Shown here piece by piece: positions 1-9,133 of a stretch of 64,000 nucleotides of DNA (the first letter of the stretch is position 1; each line of letters begins with the position of its first letter). The DNA comes from Mycoplasma zalophi (GTDB taxonomy: Bacteria > Bacillota_I > Bacilli_A > Mycoplasmatales > Metamycoplasmataceae). Location: NCBI RefSeq assembly GCF_025486335.1, contig NZ_JAOOPZ010000002.1, forward strand, positions 1-64,000, given 5' to 3'. The notes beneath the pieces were generated by a model that had not been told where the DNA came from, ran no database searches, and worked only from the letters and a program-made list of their open reading frames with translations. A program made the translations under genes and the position numbers.

Positions 1-174
1 GTTTTTTGTGTCATTTATTTTTACGAACGGTATTTTACCTTTTTCATAAAATATTTTATTTGTAGAATTTGGAGTTCCACCTTCTGAAGCAAAATTATAA
101 AGATTTTTTGTCTTGTCTTGAAACCAAACAAGAGCAAAAAAAGCACAAATTTGTGCTTTTTGTGTATTTAGAAC
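1..174 (-). pseudogene. HsdS-like (type I R-M specificity) fragment without a start codon
   Basis: On the minus strand one frame stays open from about 174 to the window edge. It reads WFQDKTKNLYNF, then GGTPNSTNKIFYEKGKIPFV and KINDT, which matches the start of a type I restriction-modification specificity domain (typical form GGTPST..N..YY..G.IPWV). The frame is closed upstream by TAA at 175-177 and has no ATG, GTG or TTG before the similarity begins. Its first codons lie inside the terminator hairpin of rnhC. As seen it cannot be expressed by itself, so I read it as a silent hsdS cassette or a remnant; the rest lies left of the window. Mycoplasma hsd loci are known to shuffle hsdS pieces by site-specific recombination. 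Confidence 0.55.
136..161 (-). terminator. Intrinsic terminator after rnhC
   Basis: Perfect palindrome AGCACAAATTTGTGCT flanked by A and T runs. On the minus strand the stem is followed by seven T. It lies just after the rnhC stop and ends the HAD-rnhC unit before the hsdS-like fragment. Confidence 0.75.
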
Positions 175-186
175 TTATTATATTGT

Positions 187-843
187 CTAATCTAGTATTT
201 GTTTTATTGTTTTAAAGTTTGTTTTTGCAACTTTAGAAATCTCTTCTTTTCCATAAAATTTTACAAATTCTTTTCCAAATTCAATAATTTTTGAACTGGC
301 ACCTAATGGAAAAGTTACATTATATTTTTGATTTTGTTTTTGCATTTCTAATAATAAAAAGTATCTAGCTAAAATACTTGCACAAGCTATGCTTAATACT
401 TTATCTTCAGCTTTTGTTTCATAAATTACTTCATGTTTTGGTAGATTAAATCCTAAAGATGTTTTTAGTAATTTTTGTTCGTATTTTTTAATTGAGTTAA
501 TAGTTGAAAATTGATCAATAAAAGCTTGTTTATCGATTTGTTCTTGTAATTTATTAATGTTTTTGTAGTGAAACAATAATTTAATTTCATTAGCATTTAA
601 AAATTTAGCAAGATTATTGTTTCCTTGTTGAGTCAAAATCATTTTAGAATATTTAGTTAATTTTTGAATTTGCGGTGCAATTTCTAAAATTTTTTTATCA
701 GTGATTTTTTTTGAGTCTTTGACTCCTAAATTTATTATTTTTGAATAATTACTTTCCTCAATGTAAGCGGCAACAAAAACTATTGGTGTAAAAAAATCAC
801 CAACTCCAGTTTCATCACAACCTATGTAGTCACTATTCTTCAT
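187..843 (-). CDS. rnhC: Ribonuclease HIII
   Basis: Predicted endoribonuclease that cuts the RNA strand of RNA-DNA hybrids. The N-terminus carries GCDETGVGDFFTP, the form typical of RNase HIII (G.DE.GTGD.FGP) rather than RNase HII, with the acidic metal ligands Asp-Glu. A second part of the active site is in KAEDKVLSIACASILARY, including the SIACASILAR block. At 218 aa it lacks the N-terminal TBP-like substrate-binding domain of Bacillus RNase HIII, as expected of a reduced mollicute version. The ATG at 843 overlaps the end of the upstream HAD gene by 11 nt, so the two are probably translationally coupled. It is followed by a strong terminator. I am sure of the RNase H2/H3 family, slightly less of HIII against HII. 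Confidence 0.85.
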   Translation of the reverse strand: MKNSDYIGCDETGVGDFFTPIVFVAAYIEESNYSKIINLGVKDSKKITDKKILEIAPQIQKLTKYSKMILTQQGNNNLAKFLNANEIKLLFHYKNINKLQEQIDKQAFIDQFSTINSIKKYEQKLLKTSLGFNLPKHEVIYETKAEDKVLSIACASILARYFLLLEMQKQNQKYNVTFPLGASSKIIEFGKEFVKFYGKEEISKVAKTNFKTIKQILD

Positions 844-1777
844 TAAAATGATCAGCTCCTACAATTTGTAGTCTTTCTTTATCTAATTCATTGTGAAATT
901 TTTTAGCTTTTTTAATAAACTTATCAGGGTTATTTAAGAATTTTTCCATAAAATAACCTACAGCTCCATCTTTGTTTGTTTTTTTAGATAAATCACTTGC
1001 AAGTGCTTTGATGTAATCTTCAGCATTTGCAGGTGCCATTCCAACATTCGCAATGCTAAACATACTTGCATCGTTAAAACTATCACCCATAGCAACTGTA
1101 TCATCGATATCAATATTGTAATAACGCATCATTAATGAAATAACATTTCCTTTTGTAACTCCTATACTTGTAATATCAAATACAGGGGTTAGTCCTTCAC
1201 CTTTTGATCAACTAGAAAATTCACCTAAGTCTCCATAACGACGTTTTAGATAAATTAATAATTCAGTTACATTTGTTTCTGGTTTAACATCAAATACTAT
1301 TCCTGTTGGTTTTAGAGGAAGTTTTGTTAGTTCAATACTTTCTCTAAATTTTGTTGCGCTATTGAAGTTAAAAACTTTTTCTAATGCTTCATCACGATAT
1401 TTTAATTGGACTCAATCAGGCCCTTCAATTGCATAGTTTGAAATTTCTTTTTCTACTTTCGGATCACCTAGAATATATAAAACTTCATTTAAATCTAAAT
1501 AACTTATAGTAGGTATAAAAAATGGATCATCAGGTGAATGAATGTGCGCTCCATTATAATTTCCAACAATTGAATTTAAACCAAGTTTTTCATAAATAGG
1601 TTTTGTTGATCTTCAAGGTCTACCGGTAATAATTGATACAATATGACCTTCTTTTACAGCTCTTTTAATTTGTTCTTCTGTTTTTGGGTGAATAGATCCG
1701 GTAGCACTGTTTGCAAGTAATGTTCCATCCAAATCTATTGCGAATAAAAATCTTCTTTGTTTTGAATCTCTATCCAT
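833..1777 (-). CDS. Cof-type HAD-IIB family hydrolase
   Basis: Predicted cytosolic haloacid-dehalogenase phosphatase of 314 aa acting on small sugar- or nucleotide-phosphates; the substrate cannot be told. Motif I is FAIDLDGTLLAN near residue 13 (nucleophile and acid Asp), motif II is SIITGRPW, and motif IV is VAMGDSFNDASMF with GMAPANAED just after, the usual Cof signature. Trp in TGRPW is encoded by TGA. The start ATG at 1777 has AAGGAG a few bases upstream. The 3' end overlaps rnhC. An AT-rich gap with an inverted repeat separates it from the divergent trmL. Confidence 0.88.
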
Positions 1778-1829
1778 ATTAACTCCTTAAATATTTATTA
1801 AATTATAAAGGAAAGTTGAAAAAATGCAA

Positions 1830-1855
1830 CTTATTTTATAAAAATATAAAATAAG
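1830..1855. repeat. Inverted repeat between divergent HAD and trmL genes
   Basis: Perfect 11-bp arms CTTATTTTATA and TATAAAATAAG with loop AAAA, in the 121-bp divergent gap. No T run follows on either strand, so it is not a clear terminator. It could be a protein-binding site or only AT-rich chance. Confidence 0.4.
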
Positions 1856-1898
1856 CTTTCTACTTTAAAAAATATTTAATTAATTTATAATTTTAAAT

Positions 1899-2426
1899 AT
1901 GATTAATATAGTTTTATATGAGCCTGAAATAAGTCCCAATACAGCAAACATCATAAGAACATGTTTTAGCACAAATGCAAAATTACACATTATAAGGCCT
2001 ATTGCTTTTGATTTACACCCACATTGAATGAAAAGAGCAGCTGCAGGTCGTTTTTTAAGTGATATACAGCATGAAATACATGCTTCGTATGCAGATTTTG
2101 AAAATAAGTATGGTAATAAAAACATTTATTACATTACAAGATATGGATTAGAAACTTATACTGATGTTAATTTTAAAAATGAGTTTAATTCAAATGAAGA
2201 AATATGATTAATGTTTGGAACTGAAAGTACAGGTATACCAAAAAAAATATTGCAAAAAAATGTACACAATTGTTTAAGAATTCCTATGACACCAGCTGCT
2301 AGAAGTATTAATTTAGCAAATAGTGTTATAGTTGTTTTATATGAAGTTTTAAGACAACTTGATTTTGTTCATTTATCAAAATTTGAAGTACAAAAAACAA
2401 AAGATTATTTATTAAAAGAGGATTAG
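1899..2426 (+). CDS. trmL: tRNA (cytidine(34)-2'-O)-methyltransferase
   Basis: SPOUT-class knotted methyltransferase of 175 aa that 2'-O-methylates the wobble base of tRNA-Leu using SAM. Visible motifs: N-terminal EPEISPNTANIIRTC (typical of TrmL, E..IPxNTGNIxRtc), MFGTESTGIP in the middle, and the C-terminal knot motif with RSINLANSVIVVLYE. The two internal TGA codons fall where Trp is expected (HPHWMKRAAAG). It starts a plus-strand run trmL - DivIVA-like - rbgA - SGNH - PEBP, and its stop overlaps the GTG of the next gene by one base, indicating coupling. Confidence 0.9.
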
Positions 2427-2581
2427 TGGCTAAATATTCAATAGAACAAATTCAAAAACATAAATTCAATGCTACTTTAAATGGATATAATCCAGAAGAA
2501 GTAGATATTTTTATTGATGAATTGATTGAAGATATAAAAGAATATCAACAAATTATTGCTAAATTGCAAGAAAATAAGTAG
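2426..2581 (+). CDS. Very small DivIVA-domain protein (51 aa)
   Basis: Starts with GTG overlapping the TAG of trmL (TAGTG). The protein resembles the N-terminal membrane-binding part of DivIVA/GpsB: it has I..HKFNATLNGYNPEEVD followed by FIDELIEDIKEYQ and an acidic coiled-coil start, matching the family pattern of K.F...GYD..EVD.FLD. The long C-terminal coiled coil of full DivIVA is missing. In walled bacteria DivIVA marks curved membrane and poles; what a 51-aa version does in a wall-less cell is not known. Recognition is from the motif only. Confidence 0.7.
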   Translation: MAKYSIEQIQKHKFNATLNGYNPEEVDIFIDELIEDIKEYQQIIAKLQENK

Positions 2582-2587
2582 GTAAAC

Positions 2588-3421
2588 ATGATTAATTGAT
2601 TTCCCGGACATATGAAAAAAGCTTTTGACATTATCAAACAAAAACAATCTTTGTTTGATATGTTTTTAATTGTTTTAGATAGTAGAATTCCAATTTCATC
2701 ATATAATCATGAATTTGATAAAATAGCGCCGCAAAAACCTCGTATTTTTGTTTTTACAAAAACAGATTTAACAAATTTAAATCGTTTTAATGAACTTAAA
2801 AAACTTTATAATAATGAAAATGATATTTTAGTTAGTGTAAATTTAAAAAATGCTAGTAAATCATATCAATTGATTACAAAAGCAATTAAAAAAGTTACTA
2901 TGAATATAGCAAAAAAGAACTTAAAAAAAGGTTATAAAACCCCACCACCCAAAATAGGGGTTTTAGGTGTTCCTAATAGTGGAAAAAGTACATTAATTAA
3001 TATTTTAGCACAACAAAAAGTAGCTAAAGTAGGAAATGAAGCTGGTGTTACAAGAAGTGAACAGTGAGTAAATTGTAAAGATCAATTTTTTGTTTTAGAT
3101 ACGCCTGGCTTACTTTGACCAAAATTTGAAAATCAAGATATAGCTATAAAACTTGCTATTATTGGTTCAATTAAAAAAGATAGTATCGATTTAAAAGAAT
3201 TTGTTTATGAAGCATATAAATTAGTAAGTAAATACAAACCTGAGGCACTGAAATTTTTAAATTTAGAAGCTTCTGAAGATGAAGAAAAAATTTATGAAAA
3301 TATCATTACTTTAGCAAGAATGAAAAAATATATTAATAATGATAAACAAGTACAGTTTAATCAGGTTTATGTGTTTTTGGTAAATTATTTTAAAAATTTA
3401 AATAATGTTATATACGATTAG
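2588..3421 (+). CDS. rbgA: Ribosome biogenesis GTPase A
   Basis: Circularly permuted GTPase (YlqF/RbgA) needed for late assembly of the 50S subunit. The motif order is permuted: N-terminal WFPGHMKKA, then G4 TKTD near residue 57, then G1 GVPNSGKST near 126-134, then G3 DTPGLLWPKF. Length 277 aa is usual. Trp in WFPGHM and LLWPKF is encoded by TGA. It starts 6 nt after the DivIVA-like gene, and the SGNH gene follows within 8 nt, so it is part of one operon. Confidence 0.93.
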
Positions 3422-3429
3422 GAGTTTCT

Positions 3430-5625
3430 ATGAATTTACAAAATGAATTAGAAGACAAAAATGAAATAAAATTTGATTATTTTGAAATTAACAATAATCT
3501 AAATTACCTTGCTATAGGTGATGAATTTTCTGGTGGATTTAATTCAAAATTTGGTTTTTTGAGTTTAGGGAAATTTAACAAACAAGAAAATAAAATTATA
3601 GGATTAAGTTATCCAGCATTTTTTGCCAGAATAATTAATAATTTAAATCCTGGTTATTTAAAAGAATTTGATAATTTTAGTTTACCTAATATAAAAATTA
3701 AACAATATATTGAATTAATACAAAACACTAATTTGAGTCAAGATACTCAGAGAATTTTAAATTTTGCAAATATTTTTAACAATGAAAAAACTAATCCTTT
3801 TAAAAATCAATATGATCATTATTTAACAAACTTAACTAATATTCAAACAAAAATTAAACAAGCAAACCTAATTACAATTAATTTAGGAATGCATGATTTA
3901 ATTAATTTTTTTCCACTTCAAGATTTAAAAGAACTTCAAAATCAAAAATCAAAAGAAAATATTGAAAAAGCACTTGAACAGCTTAATGCTTCATTAGCTT
4001 TAAGAGCTTCAAAAATAACAAAGTATATGGAAAATTTAATTAATGTAATTAAATCATTCAATTCTCAAACAAATATTGTTGTTATGGGATATTCTAAACC
4101 GTTTATTCATTTTGAATATTTAGTAAATGAAATATTTTTGAAAAATAAAATTCAAGATATTTCTATTATTGATATTTTTATGCAATATTTAAATTCAGCT
4201 TTAAAATTAGCTGCAAATAAAAGTGCTTGTATGTATATTGACAATGATGAATCAGATTTTCTATCAAAACACAAAGAATTTTTATATGAATCATATTTTG
4301 ATATCCACCCTACTGAAAAAATGTATAAATTTATTGCACAAAATATGATTGTAAAATTAGGATTAGAAAATAAATTTGTAATAGATTCATATAAGAATAA
4401 TAAAGAAAAAGTGTTGCATTATTTAAGAAGTATCAATCAGTACAAAAAAGATTATTTATCACACCGAAAAATATTAAATTTAGGTGATGATATGTCAGTT
4501 TTGGTGATGACATTAGGAATAAATCGTACTGATCATTTATTTTTAGATGATTATTATGAAACTGAAGTTTTAGATATATTAAAAAATAAAAATCAAATAG
4601 CTTGATACATAAGTCACTTAGAAAGTGATCTAAATTTAAATATTAAACAAGTAATTATTCAATTTATAGAAACTAAATTTTCTTCGCCAAATGAAAATTA
4701 TAAAACAAAGGACTTATTGTTAGATTATTTACAGGAAAAAAAATGAGCTCAACAAATCATTTTACATATTTTAGCAGGGCAATCAGTTAATAATTTTTTA
4801 AATGCACTGCAAAATAATTTAAATACCTTGCGAAAATTTAGTAATCATTTTTCAATTGAAGATTTTCAAAATGCAAAACACAATACAATTAAAAATCAAA
4901 AATTAATTTATGCAATTATAAAAAATTTATTTAGTGCTTCTTTTATTTTGGAATCAAAAATTGAATTAAAGCAAATAAACTACACTTTTCTTACTGAACT
5001 TTTAACTACTTCATTGCTTGAAACATTAGTAAATCATAAATTAGATGAAAGATATAAATATTTAAGAAATTACTTATCAAAATTAGAAATTTTTAAAGAA
5101 TTTGCAGACTTTTTATTTATGAATTTTTCAATAAATTTAAAAAATTATTCTGAGCTTAATATTTTTGATGAAGCATGAGAAAAATGACTAATTTTAAATC
5201 ACTATAAAATAATTTATTATTTTGACAAAATTATAAGTGAAGTAAGTAGACAAGAAAATCAAAAACAAACAATAGAATTTATTAAATTAAGTATATTGTT
5301 AGTTTATAAAATTTTTGAAAACGATAATTTAGATACAAAAAAATTAGAACTAAAAATAGATAATATTATTTGATTAACTAATGAACATAAAGAAATATTA
5401 AATAAATACTTAAAAATACTTTTAAAAGAATTTCAAACATTTAGTATTTATGATTTCATATTTTCAAATGCTAAAGAACAAACTAAAAAAGAATTTAAGT
5501 TAAGATTGTTTAAAAAAATAAGATATGTAAACGTATTAAGAAAATTTATGTTAGCAATTTTTAGCTTAAAAGTAGAAATAAAAAATTTAAAAAAGCAACA
5601 AAAAATACAAAGTGAGAATAAGTAA
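3430..5625 (+). CDS. Large SGNH/GDSL-like protein with altered catalytic Ser
   Basis: 731 aa, no signal peptide seen. Residues 25-300 follow the SGNH hydrolase fold of mycoplasmas: block I is LAIGDEFSGGFN (residues 28-38), block III NLGMHD (151-156) and block V FDIHPT (290-295). The nucleophile of block I (GDS) is Glu32 here, and the block III Asn is His155, while the Asp-His end is kept. So it may be an inactive or repurposed member; Ser34 is two residues away. Residues 300-731 are a Lys/Asn-rich, mostly helical region with no family I know. GGAG precedes the ATG. Its stop overlaps the ATG of the PEBP gene (TAATG). Confidence 0.7.
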
Positions 5626-6770
5626 TGAAAGTTTTTTCAAAATCTATTAATATTTATAATGTTTTAAATTCAAATCATTCATTAGTTTCAACTAATTCTC
5701 CACACATAGGTTGAGATGAAGTAAAAAATGCCAAAAGCTATGCTGTATTAATGTTTGATCATGAAGCAGCGGGGGTTGTTGGTCTTAGTTTTGTTCACTG
5801 AGGTATTTTCAACATAAAAGAAAATTTTATTTTAGAAAATAGCTCAATTCTTGATAATAAAAATTATTTTCAAATTGAAAATTCATTATCACAGCATCCA
5901 CAAAATCCTGTTTTGGATCATAATTTTTTGCGTAAAAATGCAAATTTATATACCGGACCTTTTCCGCCTGATCAAGACCATGTTTATATTTGTCGGGTTT
6001 ATGCACTTGATTTTGAAGATGTTAAGGAATTATGAGACATAACTAAACCAATGTATATAAGTGATTTTTTAGAAATTATAAATGATCACACAATTGATCA
6101 AGGAGTTTTAACTTTTTCAAGCCCCCAAGCATATGTAGAAGATGGCAGAAATTATCAAAAAGAATCAACAACACACGGTTTATTTTATGTATATAATGAA
6201 CACGATGAAATCTCAACATTAAAAGTAAATATTAAGGATATGATACTCGATGAAAATATTTATTATTTACCAAAACCATATTATTATGATGATGAAACTA
6301 TTCAAAAAATAAATTTTAAGATTTCAACACCACAAATAAAAATCAAAAATCCTAAAAATGTTAAAGAATATGCGATTTTTATTTATGATTCTAATTCATT
6401 TGATGAGTGAGGAATGGTTGTTAATGAATTTAGTTGTTTAGGAATAAAAGCACAAAATAGCGATTGAACGCTTTTAAATAAAGATGATTTAATAAAATCT
6501 GACAAAAACAAGATTTTTATTAATAATTCATATTGAAACAATTTAAAAATTCCAGAAAAAACTAAAAAACTTATTCAATCAAAAAAATATCAATGGTCAT
6601 TGTTTAAATCTAAAAAAAATGCTTCATATGAAAAATTTCATTGGATGGAAATTTATGCTTTAGATCAAAAAATTATTGATAAAGAAAAAATTAGTAATGT
6701 AGCAGATGCCTATCGTCATATAAAAAACAAGGTTATTGCTGAAAAAATTATTAAATTTAAATTGAAATAA
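5625..6770 (+). CDS. Tandem PEBP (YbhB/YbcL-like) family protein
   Basis: 381 aa. The first half is a phosphatidylethanolamine-binding protein fold: SPHIGWDEVKNAKSYAVLMF (residues 25-44), FVHWGIFNI (56-64) and GPFPPDQDHVYICRVYALDF (111-130) match the family pattern SP.I.W..VP..AKSYAL.M and GP.PP.G.HRY.F..YALD. The DPD.P ligand motif is weakened to FDHEAAG. The second half repeats the plan in a worn form: KNPKNVKEYAIFIYDSN (about 240-256) and FHWMEIYALDQ (about 336-346), followed by a similar helical tail. I infer an internal duplication. The ligand is unknown. Translation is coupled to the SGNH gene and a terminator follows. Confidence 0.75.
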
Positions 6771-6795
6771 AAAGATGCTTTATGCATCTTTTTAT
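6771..6795 (+). terminator. Intrinsic terminator of the trmL-PEBP operon
   Basis: Stem AAAGATGC / GCATCTTT with a short TTTAT loop, then a T run; directly after the PEBP stop. Confidence 0.85.
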
Positions 6796-6802
6796 TTTGC
6801 TT

Positions 6803-7543
6803 TTATTTAACTACATTAGTTTTTAATTTCAATATTTTTGTTCAAAATAAACAAATTGAAAATGGTAAGGTAAATCCTACAACAATAAATAAAATATTTA
6901 AAACAATTTGTAAGCCTAATTGTTTGCCATGATAGAAAAAGGGATTTATAAAATCTAAAAATCCATAAATAACCACAGCGTTTTGTTGATTGTATTTGAA
7001 ATAGTAGGTTGTTAAGTATAAAATTAAAGCAAAAATGAAATAAATCATGACATATATAACTACATAATATTTATCTTTTTTATTAAATAAAAGTTTATCT
7101 TTTCATATGAAAGCAAATATAAAACATATAAGTGGATTAATTAAATGTGTATGTAAAGATTTATATGATTCAAAAATATTTTTTCAATTAGATTGTCAAG
7201 ATATTAATGATCAATAAATTAAAAATGTAATAGTTATTAAGACAATAGAATGAAAAAATAATTGTTTAATTTTATTATTTTCTTTTATTGCTAATGCAAG
7301 TAATGTTATTAAAGAAAATAAATTAGTTAAATTTGTAAAATAAAATATATTTGCATATCTTAAAAAAATATTTTCTAGTCCTTGACTCTTGGTATTGTTA
7401 TTTATTTTCGTTTCGTCAACTAAACCAATATAAATTGCAATTATTGTTATAGTAAAAATTAATAAAAATGCAGTGATTGCAATTGTTATTGGTTTTCTAT
7501 TTTGTTTAATTTTGTTTAAAAAATAAGTGTTTTTTGTGTTCAT
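6803..7543 (-). CDS. Polytopic membrane protein (Pr6Pr/DUF1600-like)
   Basis: 246 aa with about six hydrophobic helices: residues 18-42, then around the FYFTNLTNLFSLITLLAL stretch, IVLITITFLIYW, LINPLICFIFAFIW, the VIYVMIYFIFALILYL block and a last one ending in LPFSICLFW. The NLTNLF and SLHTHLINPL motifs resemble the Pr6Pr / DUF1600 group of small mycoplasma membrane proteins. No function is known. Two TGA codons read as Trp join what would otherwise be three pieces. Downstream of ffh on the same strand, but separated from it by a terminator. Confidence 0.55.
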
Positions 7544-7565
7544 GATGGTAAATTATACTAAATAA

Positions 7566-7597
7566 ATAAAAATTTACAACCATAAAAGATTGTAAAT
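7566..7597 (-). terminator. Intrinsic terminator after ffh
   Basis: On the minus strand: stem TTTACAA / TTGTAAA followed by TTTTTATTT, between the ffh stop and the start of the membrane protein. Confidence 0.7.
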
Positions 7598-7605
7598 ATA
7601 AATTT

Positions 7606-8952
7606 TTAAAATAGATTGCTTAATCCACCTATATTTCCTAAATTAAATCCACCACGACCACTTGACATTTCTTTCATTTGTTTTGCCATTCTTTCATAGT
7701 CTGTTACAAGCAAGTTATATTCACGAGCAGATCTTCCTGAACCTTTTAAGATTCTTTGTTTTCTTTCTGCTATTTTTAGCAATTTAGGATTTTTTCTTTC
7801 TTGTTTTGTCATTGAATTAATAAGAATTTGGTATGTTGTGAATTTTTGTTCTGCTTTATCTATTTGTTCTTCATTAATTTTGTTAGAAAGTCCAGGTATC
7901 ATTTTTATTATCTTAGTCATTTTCCCTAGTTTTTTAATTTGTGCCATAGTTTCCATTAAATCATCTAAAGTAAATTGTCCAGATAAAAATCTCTGTGATA
8001 TTTTTTTAGCTTTTGTTTCATCTATGTTGTTTTCAGCTTGTTCAATTAAACTTAAAACATCACCCATTCCCAAAATACGGTTTGCCATTCTGTCAGGGTG
8101 AAAAATTTCTATTCCAGAAATTTTTTCGCTTGTTCCTATAAATAAAATTGGAATATTTAATAAGTGAGTAATACTCAATGCTGCACCACCACGAGCATCA
8201 GAGTCTAATTTGGTAATTATTGTTCCATTTATTTTTAAATTTTCATTAAAAGTTTTCGCAACATTAATTACATCTTGTCCACTCATAGCATCAATTACTA
8301 AAAATATGTAATCTGGGTTTGTTTTCTTTTTAATTTTTATTAATTCATCCATTAAAGTTTCATCGATTGCTAGACGTCCAGCTGTATCTAGTATTATTGC
8401 GTCGTTTTTGTTATCCTTTGCTATTGTTAATGAATTTTGAGCAATTTGTACAGCATCATTGATTTTTTCAGTATAAAAATCAACGCTTATTTGTTTTGAT
8501 AAACTTTCTAATTGATCCCTTGCTGCTGGACGATAAATATCAGCACCAACTAAAAGAGGATTTTCTATAATTTTTTTCTTTCTTAAATATGCTGCTAATT
8601 TCGCAGATGTTGTTGTTTTTCCACTACCTTGTAAACCAATCATCAAAATTGTTAGTGGTTTTTTTGTTACTTCAATTGAAATAGTTTTTTTTCCTAAAAT
8701 ATTAATTAACTCTTCATTAAATATTTTAATAACTGTTTGTTGAGCGTTTAAATTACCAATTTTACCACTTTCAAGAATTTTTCTTTTTACTTCTTTTGTA
8801 AAAGCTTTTACTACTTCTAGATTAACGTCAGCTTCTAACAATGATAACTTAATTTCTCTGATAATTTCTGTTATATCATCTTCAGTTATAATGGTTTTTT
8901 TATTCATTTTTTCAATTGATTTTTGTATTTTATTACCTATAAAGTCAAACAT
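7606..8952 (-). CDS. ffh: Signal recognition particle protein Ffh
   Basis: SRP54 GTPase (448 aa) that binds signal peptides and delivers ribosomes to the membrane with FtsY and 4.5S RNA. N domain residues 1-90; G domain with G1 GLQGSGKTTTSAKLA, DIYRPAARDQL, G3 DTAGR and G4 TKLD plus DARGGAALS; C-terminal M domain with the DDLMETMAQIKKLG start and SGRSAREYNLLV, ending in a Gly/Met-rich tail. Complete and of normal length, without any Trp codon. The SRP RNA gene is not in the window. A TATAAT box lies upstream of the ATG on the minus strand. Confidence 0.97.
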   Translation of the reverse strand: MFDFIGNKIQKSIEKMNKKTIITEDDITEIIREIKLSLLEADVNLEVVKAFTKEVKRKILESGKIGNLNAQQTVIKIFNEELINILGKKTISIEVTKKPLTILMIGLQGSGKTTTSAKLAAYLRKKKIIENPLLVGADIYRPAARDQLESLSKQISVDFYTEKINDAVQIAQNSLTIAKDNKNDAIILDTAGRLAIDETLMDELIKIKKKTNPDYIFLVIDAMSGQDVINVAKTFNENLKINGTIITKLDSDARGGAALSITHLLNIPILFIGTSEKISGIEIFHPDRMANRILGMGDVLSLIEQAENNIDETKAKKISQRFLSGQFTLDDLMETMAQIKKLGKMTKIIKMIPGLSNKINEEQIDKAEQKFTTYQILINSMTKQERKNPKLLKIAERKQRILKGSGRSAREYNLLVTDYERMAKQMKEMSSGRGGFNLGNIGGLSNLF

Positions 8953-9077
8953 ATTTTAATTATATTATATAAAAAGAAAAAAATCTTTTTCAAATGTTAA
9001 AAGTTTGTATTTTTTCTTTAAATTTTGCAATAAAAAATATTAAAAATAGCACTATTTTAAAAAGAAAAACTTATTGT

Positions 9078-9106
9078 TTTCAAAAACTTATATCTTATGA
9101 TATAAT
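9078..9106 (+). promoter_or_regulatory. Promoter of glyS-dnaG-rpoD operon
   Basis: Extended -10 TGATATAAT ending at 9106 with a weak -35 TTTCAA at 9078-9083 and 17-nt spacing, 28 nt before the glyS ATG. Confidence 0.6.
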
Positions 9107-9133
9107 ATAAAATTATTTTGCTAATGAGGTACT

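Noticed and set aside
3430-5625. Apparent frameshifts or gene fragments throughout, where frames end at TGA
   Set aside because: The breaks fall at conserved Trp positions in known families ([10 protein letters not shown] in RpoD, KNKWDLIE in Der, TGHG-flanked parts of PepP). TGA is Trp here, so the genes are whole.
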